Of a stretch of 64,000 nucleotides of DNA, positions 25,120 through 33,523 are shown piece by piece. Position 1 is the stretch's first letter; every line of letters starts with the position of its first letter. Source of the stretch: Phycisphaerae bacterium (GTDB lineage: Bacteria; Planctomycetota; Phycisphaerae; Phycisphaerales; SM1A02). The notes beneath the pieces are model-generated. The model made no database searches and was not told the DNA's origin. It saw nothing but the letters and a program-made list of their open reading frames with translations. The translations under genes and the position numbers were made by a program. Location: assembly GCA_002709295.1 (NCBI GenBank), contig PAQL01000029.1, positions 122,232 to 186,231 on the forward strand. The letters are read 5' to 3'.

Positions 25120-26289
25120 ATGAGCTCACCACCCACGCTGAATCACGAACGTCGCTCCCTGCCGTGGCTCAATGGAGTCCTTGCCGCGTTGTTCCTCTAT
25201 CTCTTCCTCTGCGCCATCAACGTGATGGGCAGCGGGCTCAAGGGGATCGGGAATCAGTCCGACTGGCTCGAAACGATCATCGCCCACGGCGACAACCCGC
25301 TGGTGGCGCTCTTCGGAGCGGTGCTGGTGACCTCGATCGTGCAAAGCTCCTCGTTCACCACCTCGCTGATCATCACGCTGGTGGCCGCGAACCAGATGCC
25401 CATCGAAACCGCGGTCTTCGCGGTCATGGGAGCCAACATCGGAACCAGCGTCACGGGACTGATCGTGAGCCTCGGAACGATCCGAATCCGGAAGCAGTTC
25501 CGTCGCGCGTATGCCGCAGCCCTGCTCCATGCCGTCCCGAACATCATGACGGTGCTGATCCTCTTCCCCCTGGAGTGGATCACCAGCACGATGTTCAGCA
25601 ACGGCCGAGGCATCCTGGCCAACATCGCCGGCTACCTGGCCGGCTTGCTGGGGTTCCAGGAAGTCAGCAAGCCAACGAACCCGATCAAGCTGATCACCAA
25701 GCCGGTCGTGTCGGCCTTGAACTCCCTCACCGAAGCGGTTGCCGGAGCCGGCCTCGGCGCCTCCAGCTTCATGGCGATCCTGGGACTGCTGCTGCTCTTC
25801 ATCGCCCTCGTCTTCCTGGTGAAGAATCTCAAGGGGGCGGTACTGACCCGACTGGAAGGACTGTTCTCGACCGTCTTCTTCCGAAACGACTTCGTCGCCT
25901 GGCTCTCGGGGATCTTCTCCACGATCTCGGTGCAGTCGAGTTCGGTGACCACCAGCCTGATGGTTCCGCTCACCGGGGCCGGAGCGATCAAGCTCAAGCG
26001 AGCCTTCCCCTTCATGCTCGGGGCGAACATCGGCACGACGGTTACAGGACTGATCGCGGCTCTGGCCAATCCGACCATGGCGGCGGTGACGGTCGCCCTG
26101 GCCCACATCATCTTCAACAGCTGTGACAACCTGATCTGGTACCCGCTGAGAAGCATTCCAATCAGGACTTCCAAGGCGTACAGTGCCTTGGCGAGCCGAT
26201 CGAAGAAGTGGGCGTTCATCTTCCTCACCACCGTCTTCGTGGTCGTCCCGGCGATCGGCATCTTCATCACCGAAGTATTCATCTACTGA
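25120..26289 (+). CDS. Na+/phosphate cotransporter (PNaS/NptA-like)
   Basis: 389 residues from the ATG at 25120, which follows a GGGAA site and lies inside the transcript defined by the upstream promoter. Two repeated halves each carry the QSSS signature: VTSIVQSSSFTTSLIITLV near residue 75 and ISVQSSSVTTSLMVPL near residue 275, each followed by a GANIGT motif (MGANIGTSVTG and LGANIGTTVTG). About eight to ten membrane segments. It imports phosphate with sodium across the inner membrane. The PhoU-like gene follows by 33 bp, the normal pairing for this family, though in Pho systems PhoU usually accompanies an ABC transporter. Confidence 0.93.
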   Translation: MSSPPTLNHERRSLPWLNGVLAALFLYLFLCAINVMGSGLKGIGNQSDWLETIIAHGDNPLVALFGAVLVTSIVQSSSFTTSLIITLVAANQMPIETAVFAVMGANIGTSVTGLIVSLGTIRIRKQFRRAYAAALLHAVPNIMTVLILFPLEWITSTMFSNGRGILANIAGYLAGLLGFQEVSKPTNPIKLITKPVVSALNSLTEAVAGAGLGASSFMAILGLLLLFIALVFLVKNLKGAVLTRLEGLFSTVFFRNDFVAWLSGIFSTISVQSSSVTTSLMVPLTGAGAIKLKRAFPFMLGANIGTTVTGLIAALANPTMAAVTVALAHIIFNSCDNLIWYPLRSIPIRTSKAYSALASRSKKWAFIFLTTVFVVVPAIGIFITEVFIY

Positions 26290-26322
26290 ATCGAACCGAT
26301 TCCAAGTCCGGAGTCAACACTC

Positions 26323-27021
26323 ATGCTCGGAACCCTATTGGCTGCCCTTCGATCCGGCGACGCCCTCGACCAGGCGTTCAAGGAGTTCGACGAGATGCTC
26401 TCCGCTGGTCAATGGATGTACGGAACGGTGAAAGGCGTCATGGAGGGTCGTGTCCCGCCCAGCGAATGCCGGGAGGAACTCTACACCCGGGACCAGGACA
26501 TCAACGAGCTCCTGCGGTCCCTGAGACTGAACCTGGTGACCCATCTGAGCGTGAACAGCAATGCGGACATCCCCGCATGCCTCGCCCTGATGTCGATCGC
26601 CAAGGACGCCGAACGGATCGGCGACTACTGCAAGAACCTCTTCGAAGTCACCGAACACGGCATCCTCGCCAAGGGCGAGGGGAAGTACCGGGAGAGGATC
26701 GCCTCCCTTCCCGGCGACGTGGAGGAGATCTTCGGACTCGTCCGAAACGCGTTCGGTGAATCCAGCTCCAAGCAGGCCAAGGTCGCGATCAAGGCCGCGG
26801 ACGCGGTCCGTGCGACCTGCGACCAGATCGGTCAGGAGCTCCTGGACGACCACCAGGAGATCAGCACCCAGGATGCTGTCGCCCTCTCGCTCCAGACCCG
26901 CTACTCCAAGCGGATCGCCTCCCACCTGGCGAACATCGCCACCGCGGTGTTCGGGAAGATCGAGGAGCTGGACTTCCGCAAGCCGCCCAAGCCTCCCGAA
27001 TCCGACGCGGTGGCGACATAG
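26323..27021 (+). CDS. PhoU-like regulator
   Basis: 232 residues, all-helical. Two PhoU three-helix units can be traced: LRLNLVTHLSVNSNADIPAC with ALMSIAKDAERIGDYCKNL, the conserved D(A)ERIGD metal-binding motif, and a second unit ending YSKRIASHLANIATAVFG. PhoU-type proteins bind metal clusters and modulate phosphate uptake. It is co-transcribed with the Na/Pi cotransporter (33 bp apart), so regulation of that transporter is a reasonable inference. No PhoR/PhoB pair is visible in the window. Confidence 0.9.
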   Translation: MLGTLLAALRSGDALDQAFKEFDEMLSAGQWMYGTVKGVMEGRVPPSECREELYTRDQDINELLRSLRLNLVTHLSVNSNADIPACLALMSIAKDAERIGDYCKNLFEVTEHGILAKGEGKYRERIASLPGDVEEIFGLVRNAFGESSSKQAKVAIKAADAVRATCDQIGQELLDDHQEISTQDAVALSLQTRYSKRIASHLANIATAVFGKIEELDFRKPPKPPESDAVAT

Positions 27022-27112
27022 GCGATGCCGGGCCGCCGGGTCCCGGTGGCGTGCGTCCTCTGAAGACGAACGACCCGGTTGGGCCGGGAGACGTTCCACC
27101 CGCAGGCGGTGT

Positions 27113-27973
27113 TCAATTCACCTCGGGCTCGGACTCGAGGTCCGGCGCGGGGTCGGCCGCCTCGGCCTCCGGGGCTCCGGCCTGACTGGCGACCTTCAGG
27201 GTGCTGATGCGATCGAGAAGCTCCTCGGCGACCGGTTCCTCGGTCCAGCACTCGTCCTCGAGCTGGATGTCGCCCGAATCGTCGGTGCGTGCGAACTCCA
27301 GATCGATGAGCGCCGAGAGCGCCGCCTGCTGCTCGGCCTGCTTCTTGTTGGGACCCCAGCACTCCGAGAATCGACGGTCCCCCGCCCCCACGCAGACCGC
27401 GAAGCACTTGGCATGGTCTGGACCGCGTTCCTCCAGCACGTGGTACGACGGCGGCCCCAGCCCCTTCCTCTGGAAGACCTGCTGAAGCACCGACTTGAAG
27501 TTGTGCTGATGGCCGAGCTTCGCCGCATGATCGATTCGCGGCTCCAGATGCTCCAGAACGAACTGGCGGGCCCGCTCGAACCCGGCGTCCTCGTGCAGGG
27601 CGCCGATGACCGACTCCAGCACCGCGGCGAGCAACGACGACGGCATCTCACCCCGGCCGTTCATGCCCTTGCCCAGCTCGAGCAGCGGTCCCAGCTCGAG
27701 TTCCTCCGCGATCTCGGCGCAGACCCGCCGACTGACCACGTTGGACTTGATCTTGGTCAGCTCGCCCTCGAGGAGATCGGGGAATCGATCGAAGAGCTCG
27801 CGGCACACGATGACCCCGAGCACGGCATCGCCGAGAAACTCGAGGCGTTCGTTCGATTCCAGGCGATCGTCCGCCGAGGACGCGTGCCTCAGGGCCTGGG
27901 CAAGCAGTCCACGGTCGGTGAATCGGTGGCCGATCCTTCGCTCGGCCTCCGCCAGTCTGTCCACGAGTTCCAT
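27113..27973 (-). CDS. rnc: Ribonuclease III
   Basis: 286 residues. The endonuclease domain shows NERLEFLGDAVLGVIV, with the first catalytic acidic residues intact, and LLAAVLESVIGAL where the final Glu is kept but the position equal to E. coli Asp114 is Ala. A double-stranded RNA-binding domain follows (NFKSVLQQ through GPNKKQAEQQAALSAL). The last 50 residues form an acidic tail (PEAEAADPAPDLESEPEVN) beyond the usual end. It cleaves double-stranded RNA in rRNA maturation and mRNA decay. It is transcribed away from rpmH; the 400-bp gap between them carries no supported gene. Confidence 0.93.
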   Translation of the reverse strand: MELVDRLAEAERRIGHRFTDRGLLAQALRHASSADDRLESNERLEFLGDAVLGVIVCRELFDRFPDLLEGELTKIKSNVVSRRVCAEIAEELELGPLLELGKGMNGRGEMPSSLLAAVLESVIGALHEDAGFERARQFVLEHLEPRIDHAAKLGHQHNFKSVLQQVFQRKGLGPPSYHVLEERGPDHAKCFAVCVGAGDRRFSECWGPNKKQAEQQAALSALIDLEFARTDDSGDIQLEDECWTEEPVAEELLDRISTLKVASQAGAPEAEAADPAPDLESEPEVN

Positions 27974-28284
27974 GAGTCACCACGATCCGGATGGAGTTCC
28001 ACCCCGCGATCGCCGGATCGCGGGTAGAACGTCAAGGCTTGAATCCGGACGAGCAGCTGCTCCGGAAGTCGGCCGGGATCGTGTCTGGTCGGCGGCCGGA
28101 GAAGATGCGAGTCCAGGTCGAGAATAGCGGCCGAATGGAGACGAGGCGTGTGAAGAGGGTCACGGGACCCGGAATCCCCTTCGAAACGCTCGTATTGATC
28201 CATCAAAGGCCTTTTTTCCGTGTGATCGGACCTTCTCGATGACGTCCTCCCGGGGGAACCCGATGAATCGGGACGGCCGGGGGA
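27974..28284 (+). other. Intergenic region between rnc and rpmH
   Basis: About 310 bases without a supported gene. The 83-residue plus-strand ORF at 27991 has no ribosome site and no recognisable content. AAAGGCCTTTTTT near 28204 is AT-rich for this genome but does not form a clear promoter or terminator. Confidence 0.4.
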
Positions 28285-28313
28285 TGGACCGTCGGATCGG
28301 GTTCTGATAGATT
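28285..28313 (+). promoter_or_regulatory. Possible promoter of rpmH-aroK
   Basis: TGGACC (28285-28290), 17-bp spacer, TAGATT (28308-28313); each hexamer matches the sigma-70 consensus at about four of six positions. Leader of about 58 nt to the rpmH ATG. Confidence 0.4.
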
Positions 28314-28377
28314 TCTCGATCCGGATCGGCGAGGGTCGATCCCGCGCCGCCCACTCAGATCGAGACCGAGCACCGCC

Positions 28378-28521
28378 ATGGCCCTCCACTACCCACGCAA
28401 GACGAGCCGCATCAAGAAGGTCCGCAAGATGGGCTTTCGCGCCCGGATGGCCACCAAGGCCGGCCGGAAGATCATCAACGGCCGACGCCGTGCGGGTCGC
28501 AAGCGACTGACCACCATCTGA
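28378..28521 (+). CDS. rpmH: Ribosomal protein bL34
   Basis: Too short for the ORF track. ATG at 28378 opens a 47-residue, very basic protein whose core MGFRARMATKAGRKIINGRR continues into RAGRKRL, the universal bL34 signature. It is part of the 50S subunit. The N-terminus (MALHYPRKTSRIKKVRK) departs from the common MKRTYQPS start. In most bacteria rpmH is followed by rnpA (RNase P protein); here aroK follows after 26 bp, so the usual pairing has been broken or rnpA lies elsewhere. Expression with aroK from the candidate promoter at 28285 is likely. Confidence 0.95.
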   Translation: MALHYPRKTSRIKKVRKMGFRARMATKAGRKIINGRRRAGRKRLTTI

Positions 28522-28547
28522 TCCGGTCGCCCCGACCAAGCGGCACC

Positions 28548-29072
28548 ATGAACACGATCCTGATCGGGCTTCGCGGCTGCGGCAAGACGACCGCGGGCCG
28601 TGTGGCCGCGTCGCTCCTGAACCGGGCCTTCATCGATCTCGACGACCGCACCACCGCGATCGTCGGACTGTCCGCGTCGGAGTGCTTCGCACGTCGAGGC
28701 GAGGCGGCGTGGCGCGAGGCGGAGAGCCGCGCCCTTCGGGAAGCCCTCGATCGGAACACCGCCTCGATCATGGCTCTGGGAGGAGGCACCCCCACCGCAC
28801 CGGAGGCGGAGCTCATGCTTCGCATCGCCCGGGAGGAACGGGGCGATGCGATCGGATGGCTCGACGCCCCGGCCGGGATCCTGGCCGCCCGCATCGCCGG
28901 GGACGGGGATCGACCCGCCCTCACCGAGCTCCCTCCCCTGGAGGAGATGACCGAGATCGATCGACGACGTCGCCCGATCTTCGAACGCCTCGCGGACCGC
29001 AGGATCGACGTGGGGGAAGAGACGATCGCGACCACGGCCGGTGCCGTCATCGCCCTCGCGACCCGGGGTTGA
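28548..29072 (+). CDS. aroK: Shikimate kinase
   Basis: 174 residues. Walker A GLRGCGKTTAGR, the shikimate-binding FIDLDD, the glycine motif MALGGGTPTAPE and the lid region with the DGDRPAL arginine are all in place. It phosphorylates shikimate at the 3-OH with ATP in aromatic amino acid synthesis, in the cytoplasm. Start at the ATG 28548, 26 bp after rpmH. The length is normal for AroK. Confidence 0.93.
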   Translation: MNTILIGLRGCGKTTAGRVAASLLNRAFIDLDDRTTAIVGLSASECFARRGEAAWREAESRALREALDRNTASIMALGGGTPTAPEAELMLRIAREERGDAIGWLDAPAGILAARIAGDGDRPALTELPPLEEMTEIDRRRRPIFERLADRRIDVGEETIATTAGAVIALATRG

Positions 29073-29103
29073 ACCCCGCCTTGATGGTGGATGAACCGGT
29101 GAC

Positions 29104-29568
29104 TCAGGCGGCTCGAATCAGGCAGCCCTGTTCGAGGTATCGCGTGAGCGTCGCCCCGTCGATGCGGGTCTCGAACCGCTCGAACTCCACGGCCACCAGC
29201 ATGTCGGGCAGGGCCTCGTGCTCGGGAACCTGTCGGACCACTCTGGCGATGCCACGAAGGGTGGCGGCGCCTCCGGGCAGTTCGATCTCGAAACGAAGCC
29301 GTTCGTCGGCCTCGAAGGGCCGATCCGACTCGAAGCGGGCTCCTGCGATCGAGATGTCGAGCAGATGACCGTCGACGATCCGATCCTCGGAATCCCGGAC
29401 CCGGACCGGGGCGTACATCGGACGCACCGCGTAGCGACGGTGACGACGTCGTTCACGGCCGTTGGGGGCCAGCTTGACGCCGGGAACGGTCTCGACGATC
29501 GAGATGGGATCGTGAGCCTGATCATCGACCGGGGTTTCGAGAAGATCGCGTTCGAGAAGGGTCGGCAT
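29104..29568 (-). CDS. PilZ-domain protein
   Basis: 154 residues from the ATG at 29568, with GGAAG 6 nt upstream; the ORF-track start at 29688 would cross the divergent ilvC leader. The PilZ c-di-GMP site is visible as RRRHRRYAVR (RxxxR) followed by LDISIAGARFES (D/NxSxxG), then the beta-barrel strands RLRFEIELPGG and MLVAVEFERFETR. It likely binds c-di-GMP in the cytoplasm and transmits it to an unknown partner. It stands alone; a link to the nearby flagellar genes at the start of the window is too remote to claim. Confidence 0.88.
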   Translation of the reverse strand: MPTLLERDLLETPVDDQAHDPISIVETVPGVKLAPNGRERRRHRRYAVRPMYAPVRVRDSEDRIVDGHLLDISIAGARFESDRPFEADERLRFEIELPGGAATLRGIARVVRQVPEHEALPDMLVAVEFERFETRIDGATLTRYLEQGCLIRAA

Positions 29569-29704
29569 CCGTGGCTTCCGAGGCAAGGTGCGAAACGGGG
29601 CCGATCGGAGGGACCGCCCGCCAACGGGGTCTTCGACCCGCCGAACCCCCGACTTCAGTGAGATCCCGAGAGTCGGAAAAACCCGCACGACCCTCCCTGG
29701 CCGC

Positions 29705-29710
29705 TATCCT
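29705..29710 (+). promoter_or_regulatory. -10-like TATCCT for ilvC
   Basis: TATCCT ends 7 nt before the ilvC ATG at 29718; no ribosome site lies between. A -35 is not evident. Together with similar cases this suggests a leaderless ilvC transcript. Confidence 0.35.
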
Positions 29711-29717
29711 CGCCTCC

Positions 29718-30830
29718 ATGCCCCTGCCACCCCGAGGAACCGTCATCAAGGCCTCAGAGGCCCCCTTCCAGCCACTGGAGCAGGCTTCCGGTCGTCTCGT
29801 CTCGATCCTCGGGTACGGCAACCAGGGCCGGGCCCATGCCCTGAACCTGCGGGACTCCGGAGCCGCGGTGCTCGTGGGCGGCCGCCCCGGCTCGGACGCC
29901 CGGGCCCGAGCGGAGGCCGAAGGCTTCGAGACCTTCGATCTCGAGGACGCCGCCCGGAAGGCGGATCTGGTGGTGATCGCCCTGCCCGACGAAGTGCACG
30001 GTCCGGTGTGGACCTCGACCCTCGCGTCGGTGATCCGGCCGGGCCAGGTGCTGGGCGTGGTGCACGGGTTCAGCCTTCATCACGGAGACATCGATCCCCC
30101 CGACGGGGTCGGCGCCGTCCTCGTGGCCCCGAAGGGACCGGGACGAACCGTCCGGGAGCGGTACCTCATGGGCCAGGGGATTCCCGCGATCATCGCGGTC
30201 CACCGCGAGATCGAGATGCCTGCGACCGAAGACGCACCGGCGACCGATGCCACGGATCTCGCCCTGGCCTGGGCGACCGGACTCGGCTGCACCCGCGGGG
30301 GATCGATCGTGGGCAGCGTGGCCGACGAGACCGAGACCGATCTCTTCGGAGAGCAGGCGGTTCTCTGCGGCGGGATGACCGCCCTGTTCCTCGCCGCGTT
30401 CGAGATCCTGGTCGAAGCGGGGTATCCCCCCGAGATCGCGTACATCGAATGCTGTCACGAAGCCAAGCAGATCGGCGACCTCGTCTACAACCGGGGGATC
30501 GAGGGCATGCGGGCCGCGATCAGCAACACCGCGGAGTTCGGCATCGATCACGCCGGGCCGCGACTGGTCGACGAGAAGACCCGGGCCACGATGCGGGCGC
30601 TGCTGCAGGAGATCCGCGACGGCGGCTTCGCGGAACGACTCCGCCGGGACGCCCGCGACGGGTTCCGCGATCTGCACGCCCATCGGGACGCCCAGCGAGA
30701 TCATCCCATCGAAGCCGCGGGCGAGACGGTTCGGAATCTGATGCCCTGGCTCGCCGAGGAAGACGCGAGATTGCAGGCCCCGGGCCCGGATACAGCCGAT
30801 GAGGGAGGCAACGGAGCCACCCCCGGATGA
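29718..30830 (+). CDS. ilvC: Ketol-acid reductoisomerase
   Basis: 370 residues from the ATG at 29718. The Rossmann motif ILGYGNQGRAHALNLRDSG and the loop GGRPGSDAR bind NADPH. The class I C-terminal knotted domain carries the Mg-binding acids in DLFGEQAVLCGGM and the IECCHEAKQIGDLVYNRGI block. It makes the dihydroxy acids of valine and isoleucine synthesis. The ORF-track start at 29571 overlaps the divergent PilZ gene. The stop codon overlaps the uppP ATG (ATGA), an unusual partner for ilvC. Neither ilvB/N nor ilvD is in the window. Confidence 0.96.
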   Translation: MPLPPRGTVIKASEAPFQPLEQASGRLVSILGYGNQGRAHALNLRDSGAAVLVGGRPGSDARARAEAEGFETFDLEDAARKADLVVIALPDEVHGPVWTSTLASVIRPGQVLGVVHGFSLHHGDIDPPDGVGAVLVAPKGPGRTVRERYLMGQGIPAIIAVHREIEMPATEDAPATDATDLALAWATGLGCTRGGSIVGSVADETETDLFGEQAVLCGGMTALFLAAFEILVEAGYPPEIAYIECCHEAKQIGDLVYNRGIEGMRAAISNTAEFGIDHAGPRLVDEKTRATMRALLQEIRDGGFAERLRRDARDGFRDLHAHRDAQRDHPIEAAGETVRNLMPWLAEEDARLQAPGPDTADEGGNGATPG

Positions 30831-31753
30831 CCATCCTCGACGCCATCATCCTCGGCCTGGTCGAGGGCATCACCGAGTATCTGCCGGTCTCCTCGACCGG
30901 CCACCTGATCATCACCTCGAGCCTGCTGGGCCTCGATCGCGACGAGACCGTGAAGTCCGCGGTCGACGCCTTCAACATCGTGATCCAGGGAGGGGCGATC
31001 CTCGCGGTGCTCGGGCTGTACCGGGTGCGGGTGCTCTCGATGATCCGCGGGATTCTCGGCAAGGACGCGGACGGGCGCCGACTCTTCACGAACCTGGTGA
31101 TCGCGTTCCTGCCCGCGGCGGTCTTCGGAGTGATGCTCGACGATCTCATCGAGTCGGTGCTCTTCAAGCCCTGGCCGGTCATCACCGCGCTCGCCCTCGG
31201 CGGCCTGCTGCTGATCGGCATGAAGCGATGGCAGGATCGCGTGTTCGCGGCCGCGGACGATGATGATCCCGAGGGGACCCAGTCCCGCTTCACCGAGATC
31301 GAGCACCTCTCCTGGAGACAGGCCCTGATCGTCGGGCTGCTTCAATGCGTCGCGATGATCCCCGGGACCAGTCGATCGATGATGACGATCGTGGGCGGCA
31401 TGCTCGTCGGCCTGCGACCGAAGCAGGCCGCGGAGTTCTCGTTCCTCCTCGGACTGCCGACCCTCGGCGGGGCGTGCATCTACAAGGCGTTCAAGAGCGG
31501 CGACGAGATCGCCGCCCTTGGCGCCGCGCCGATCATCGTGGGCATCGCGGTCGCGACCGTCTCCGCCGCCTTCGCGGTCAAGTGGCTGGTCGGCTACCTC
31601 GCCAGCCACGGCCTCGCCGCATTCGGGTGGTATCGGATCGCCCTCGCGATCGTGCTGGCGGCCTTGTGGTTGGGCGGCGTGGTCGGCTTCGGGCCGGATC
31701 AACCGGCGGACGAGGCGTCACCGGTGGCATCGACCTCGGTGCCGGTCGACTGA
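30827..31753 (+). CDS. uppP: Undecaprenyl-diphosphatase
   Basis: 308 residues, about eight membrane helices. The UppP/BacA signatures are clear: LGLVEGITEYLPVSSTGHLI at the N-terminus (catalytic Glu and Ser/His region) and MIPGTSRSMMTIVGGM in the middle. It removes a phosphate from undecaprenyl-PP so the lipid carrier can be reused for murein and LPS sugars. It starts within the stop codon of ilvC, so the two are coupled. Its 3' end overlaps the convergent gene 31699-32298 by 55 bp. Confidence 0.95.
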   Translation: MTILDAIILGLVEGITEYLPVSSTGHLIITSSLLGLDRDETVKSAVDAFNIVIQGGAILAVLGLYRVRVLSMIRGILGKDADGRRLFTNLVIAFLPAAVFGVMLDDLIESVLFKPWPVITALALGGLLLIGMKRWQDRVFAAADDDDPEGTQSRFTEIEHLSWRQALIVGLLQCVAMIPGTSRSMMTIVGGMLVGLRPKQAAEFSFLLGLPTLGGACIYKAFKSGDEIAALGAAPIIVGIAVATVSAAFAVKWLVGYLASHGLAAFGWYRIALAIVLAALWLGGVVGFGPDQPADEASPVASTSVPVD

Positions 31754-32298
31754 TCCGTCGATGAACTCGACTCGATCGACCGCCCCTGCCTGAACTCGTC
31801 GAGGATCCGGGCGGCTTCCAGTCGGCTGTCGACTTCAAGGTGGAACGCCAGGTCATCGTTGCCGGGAGGCCAGGATGCCGGGGACCGGCCGACACCATCG
31901 GTGGCCATGATCCTCTCGAATCGCAACACCACCCATCCCGAGTCTCGCCGATACGCGACCGCCGCCGCCTCGCCCCGGGGATCCGAGACCGGAGCGAGAG
32001 CCTCGAGCCAGACCTCCGAAGCCGGATCGGTCACCGATGGGGCCACACTTCCGATCTCTCCGTCCGAATCGAGGATGGCCAGGCCGTAGCTGGAACGGTC
32101 GCCGCCGATCTGGTCCACCAGCACCACCGAACCACCCATGACCGGGTCCCCGACCGTCCGCATCGCGACCCGCGGCCAGAGCGTGCCGCCGAGAGCCCAT
32201 GCGAGGAGGGCGGCCATCACCACGAACACCGCGATCTTGAAGAGCAGACTGCGGAAGCCGAGATAGACCTGTCCCATCGGACTCGCGTTCGGGGCCAT
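31699..32298 (-). CDS. Single-pass membrane protein, unknown
   Basis: 199 residues. A membrane helix near residue 20 (LLFKIAVFVVMAALLAWALGG) is followed by an extracytoplasmic beta-rich part with VVLVDQIGGDRSSYGLAILD and a Ser/Thr-rich C-terminal tail. I do not recognise the family; the strand-turn rhythm is vaguely like small sensor or peptidase-like domains. The C-terminal 18 codons overlap the 3' end of uppP on the opposite strand. The start codon has no ribosome site, but TAGACT ends 6 nt before it. Confidence 0.75.
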   Translation of the reverse strand: MAPNASPMGQVYLGFRSLLFKIAVFVVMAALLAWALGGTLWPRVAMRTVGDPVMGGSVVLVDQIGGDRSSYGLAILDSDGEIGSVAPSVTDPASEVWLEALAPVSDPRGEAAAVAYRRDSGWVVLRFERIMATDGVGRSPASWPPGNDDLAFHLEVDSRLEAARILDEFRQGRSIESSSSTDQSTGTEVDATGDASSAG

Positions 32299-32304
32299 GC
32301 GAGC

Positions 32305-32310
32305 AGTCTA
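32305..32310 (-). promoter_or_regulatory. -10-like TAGACT for the 32298-31699 gene
   Basis: TAGACT on the minus strand is followed by GCTCGC and the ATG at 32298. No matching -35. Part of the recurrent close -10/ATG pattern. Confidence 0.35.
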
Positions 32311-32327
32311 GTCGACCCCGGAACCAG

Positions 32328-32358
32328 CGAACGGCGGCCCCGTGGGGACCGCCGTTCG
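32328..32358 (-). terminator. Inverted repeat, probable terminator of the sugar-isomerase-like gene
   Basis: CGAACGGCGG and CCGCCGTTCG are perfect 10-nt arms enclosing a GC-rich loop, 43 bp after the stop at 32401. A T-run is weak, so it may act mainly by stalling or protect the 3' end. Confidence 0.5.
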
Positions 32359-32400
32359 ACCGTTTCGATGGCTTCTGGATCGGTATCGACCTTCTCGAGA

Positions 32401-33393
32401 TCAGGTCCACCAGGGTTCGGCCGGCGGCTCGAAGATGATCGACTCGGTGAGGAATTCGATGGCTCGCTGAAGCCCCTCCTCGATCGACATGAGGGCGTCC
32501 TCGTGCTCGATCGAGAGCACGTGGTCGTAGCCCTGGACCCGGAGCATGGAGACGAAGGGCTTCCAGAAATCGTGGCCGTGACCCCAGCCGCAGGTCCGGA
32601 AGCTCCAGGAGCGCTGGGCGAGATCGGTGTAGGGCCGGGCGTCGTTGTAGCCGTTGATCCGGCCCTGATGCGGGTTGAGCTCGGTGTCCTTGGCGTGGAC
32701 GTAGAAGAGCAGCCCGGCCTCGCCGAGCACCCGGGCGGCTTCGACGGGGTCGATGCCCTGCCAGAAGAAGTGGGATGGGTCGAGGTTCGCGCCGAGCACC
32801 GGCTTGCCCTTGAGGCCGGAGGCCTTCATCGACCGCTCGCTGAGGCGGATCAGGGTGTCGGGGTTGTAGGCGCAGAACCCGGGATGGGCCTCCCAGGCGA
32901 CCCGCACGCCGTGCTTCCTGCAGAGCTTCGCCTGCTTCGCCCAGTAGGGGACGAGGACCTCGTCCCACTGGTACTTCAGGATGTCGGCGAAGTCGGGCGG
33001 CCAGGCGCAGGTCACCCAGTTCGGAGTGCGGTCGGCCTTGGAGCCGCCCGGGCAGCCGCTGAAGGTGATGACCACGTCGGTGCCGAGCTTCGGAGCGAGC
33101 TTGACCGCCCGTTCGAAGGCGGCGTGGTCGGCCTTGGCGTGCCGGGCGACGGGATGGACGGGGTTCCCGTGCACCGCAAGTCCCGAGATCTCCAGACCGT
33201 GATCGGCCACCAGGCTCTTGATCCGATTCTGCTCCCGGGTGGAACCGAGGACCTTCGCCGGATCGAAGAAGGGGGCACCGGGATACGACCCGACGGGCAG
33301 TTCGATCGCATCGAGGCCGCTTTCGGCGCAATAGGCGAGCGTATCCTCGAGAGTTCGGCCTGCGAAAAGCGCCGCCATGACACCCAGTTTCAT
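32401..33393 (-). CDS. Sugar phosphate isomerase/epimerase-like TIM barrel
   Basis: 330 residues from the ATG at 33393 with GGAG 8 nt upstream; the ORF-track start at 33588 would read into the divergent gene. AP-endonuclease-2/xylose-isomerase-like barrel: MKLGVMAALFAGRTLEDTLA opens strand 1, and the metal-ligand strands are VAWEAHPGF, GANLDPSHFFWQGIDP (Asp/His) and YVHAKDTELNP, then LSIEHEDALM. Such enzymes isomerise or epimerise sugars such as myo-inositol derivatives or hydroxypyruvate; the substrate is not told by sequence. The GRINGYNDARPYTDLAQRSW stretch is typical of planctomycete versions (recollection). Monocistronic. Confidence 0.88.
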   Translation of the reverse strand: MKLGVMAALFAGRTLEDTLAYCAESGLDAIELPVGSYPGAPFFDPAKVLGSTREQNRIKSLVADHGLEISGLAVHGNPVHPVARHAKADHAAFERAVKLAPKLGTDVVITFSGCPGGSKADRTPNWVTCAWPPDFADILKYQWDEVLVPYWAKQAKLCRKHGVRVAWEAHPGFCAYNPDTLIRLSERSMKASGLKGKPVLGANLDPSHFFWQGIDPVEAARVLGEAGLLFYVHAKDTELNPHQGRINGYNDARPYTDLAQRSWSFRTCGWGHGHDFWKPFVSMLRVQGYDHVLSIEHEDALMSIEEGLQRAIEFLTESIIFEPPAEPWWT

Positions 33394-33523
33394 GATGCAT
33401 CTCCAGACGAGTGATTTCGGACCAGGGCGAGGCCCGGGAAACGTCCCCTGCGGGCTGCCGGGGGGGGAGCCTACCGCGCCATCGGTCCTTGCCCCGAGGG
33501 CCCGGTTGGGAGAGACTGCGGGA

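Noticed and set aside
27991-28242. 83-aa plus ORF between rnc and rpmH
   Set aside because: No ribosome site, no recognisable motif, biased composition.
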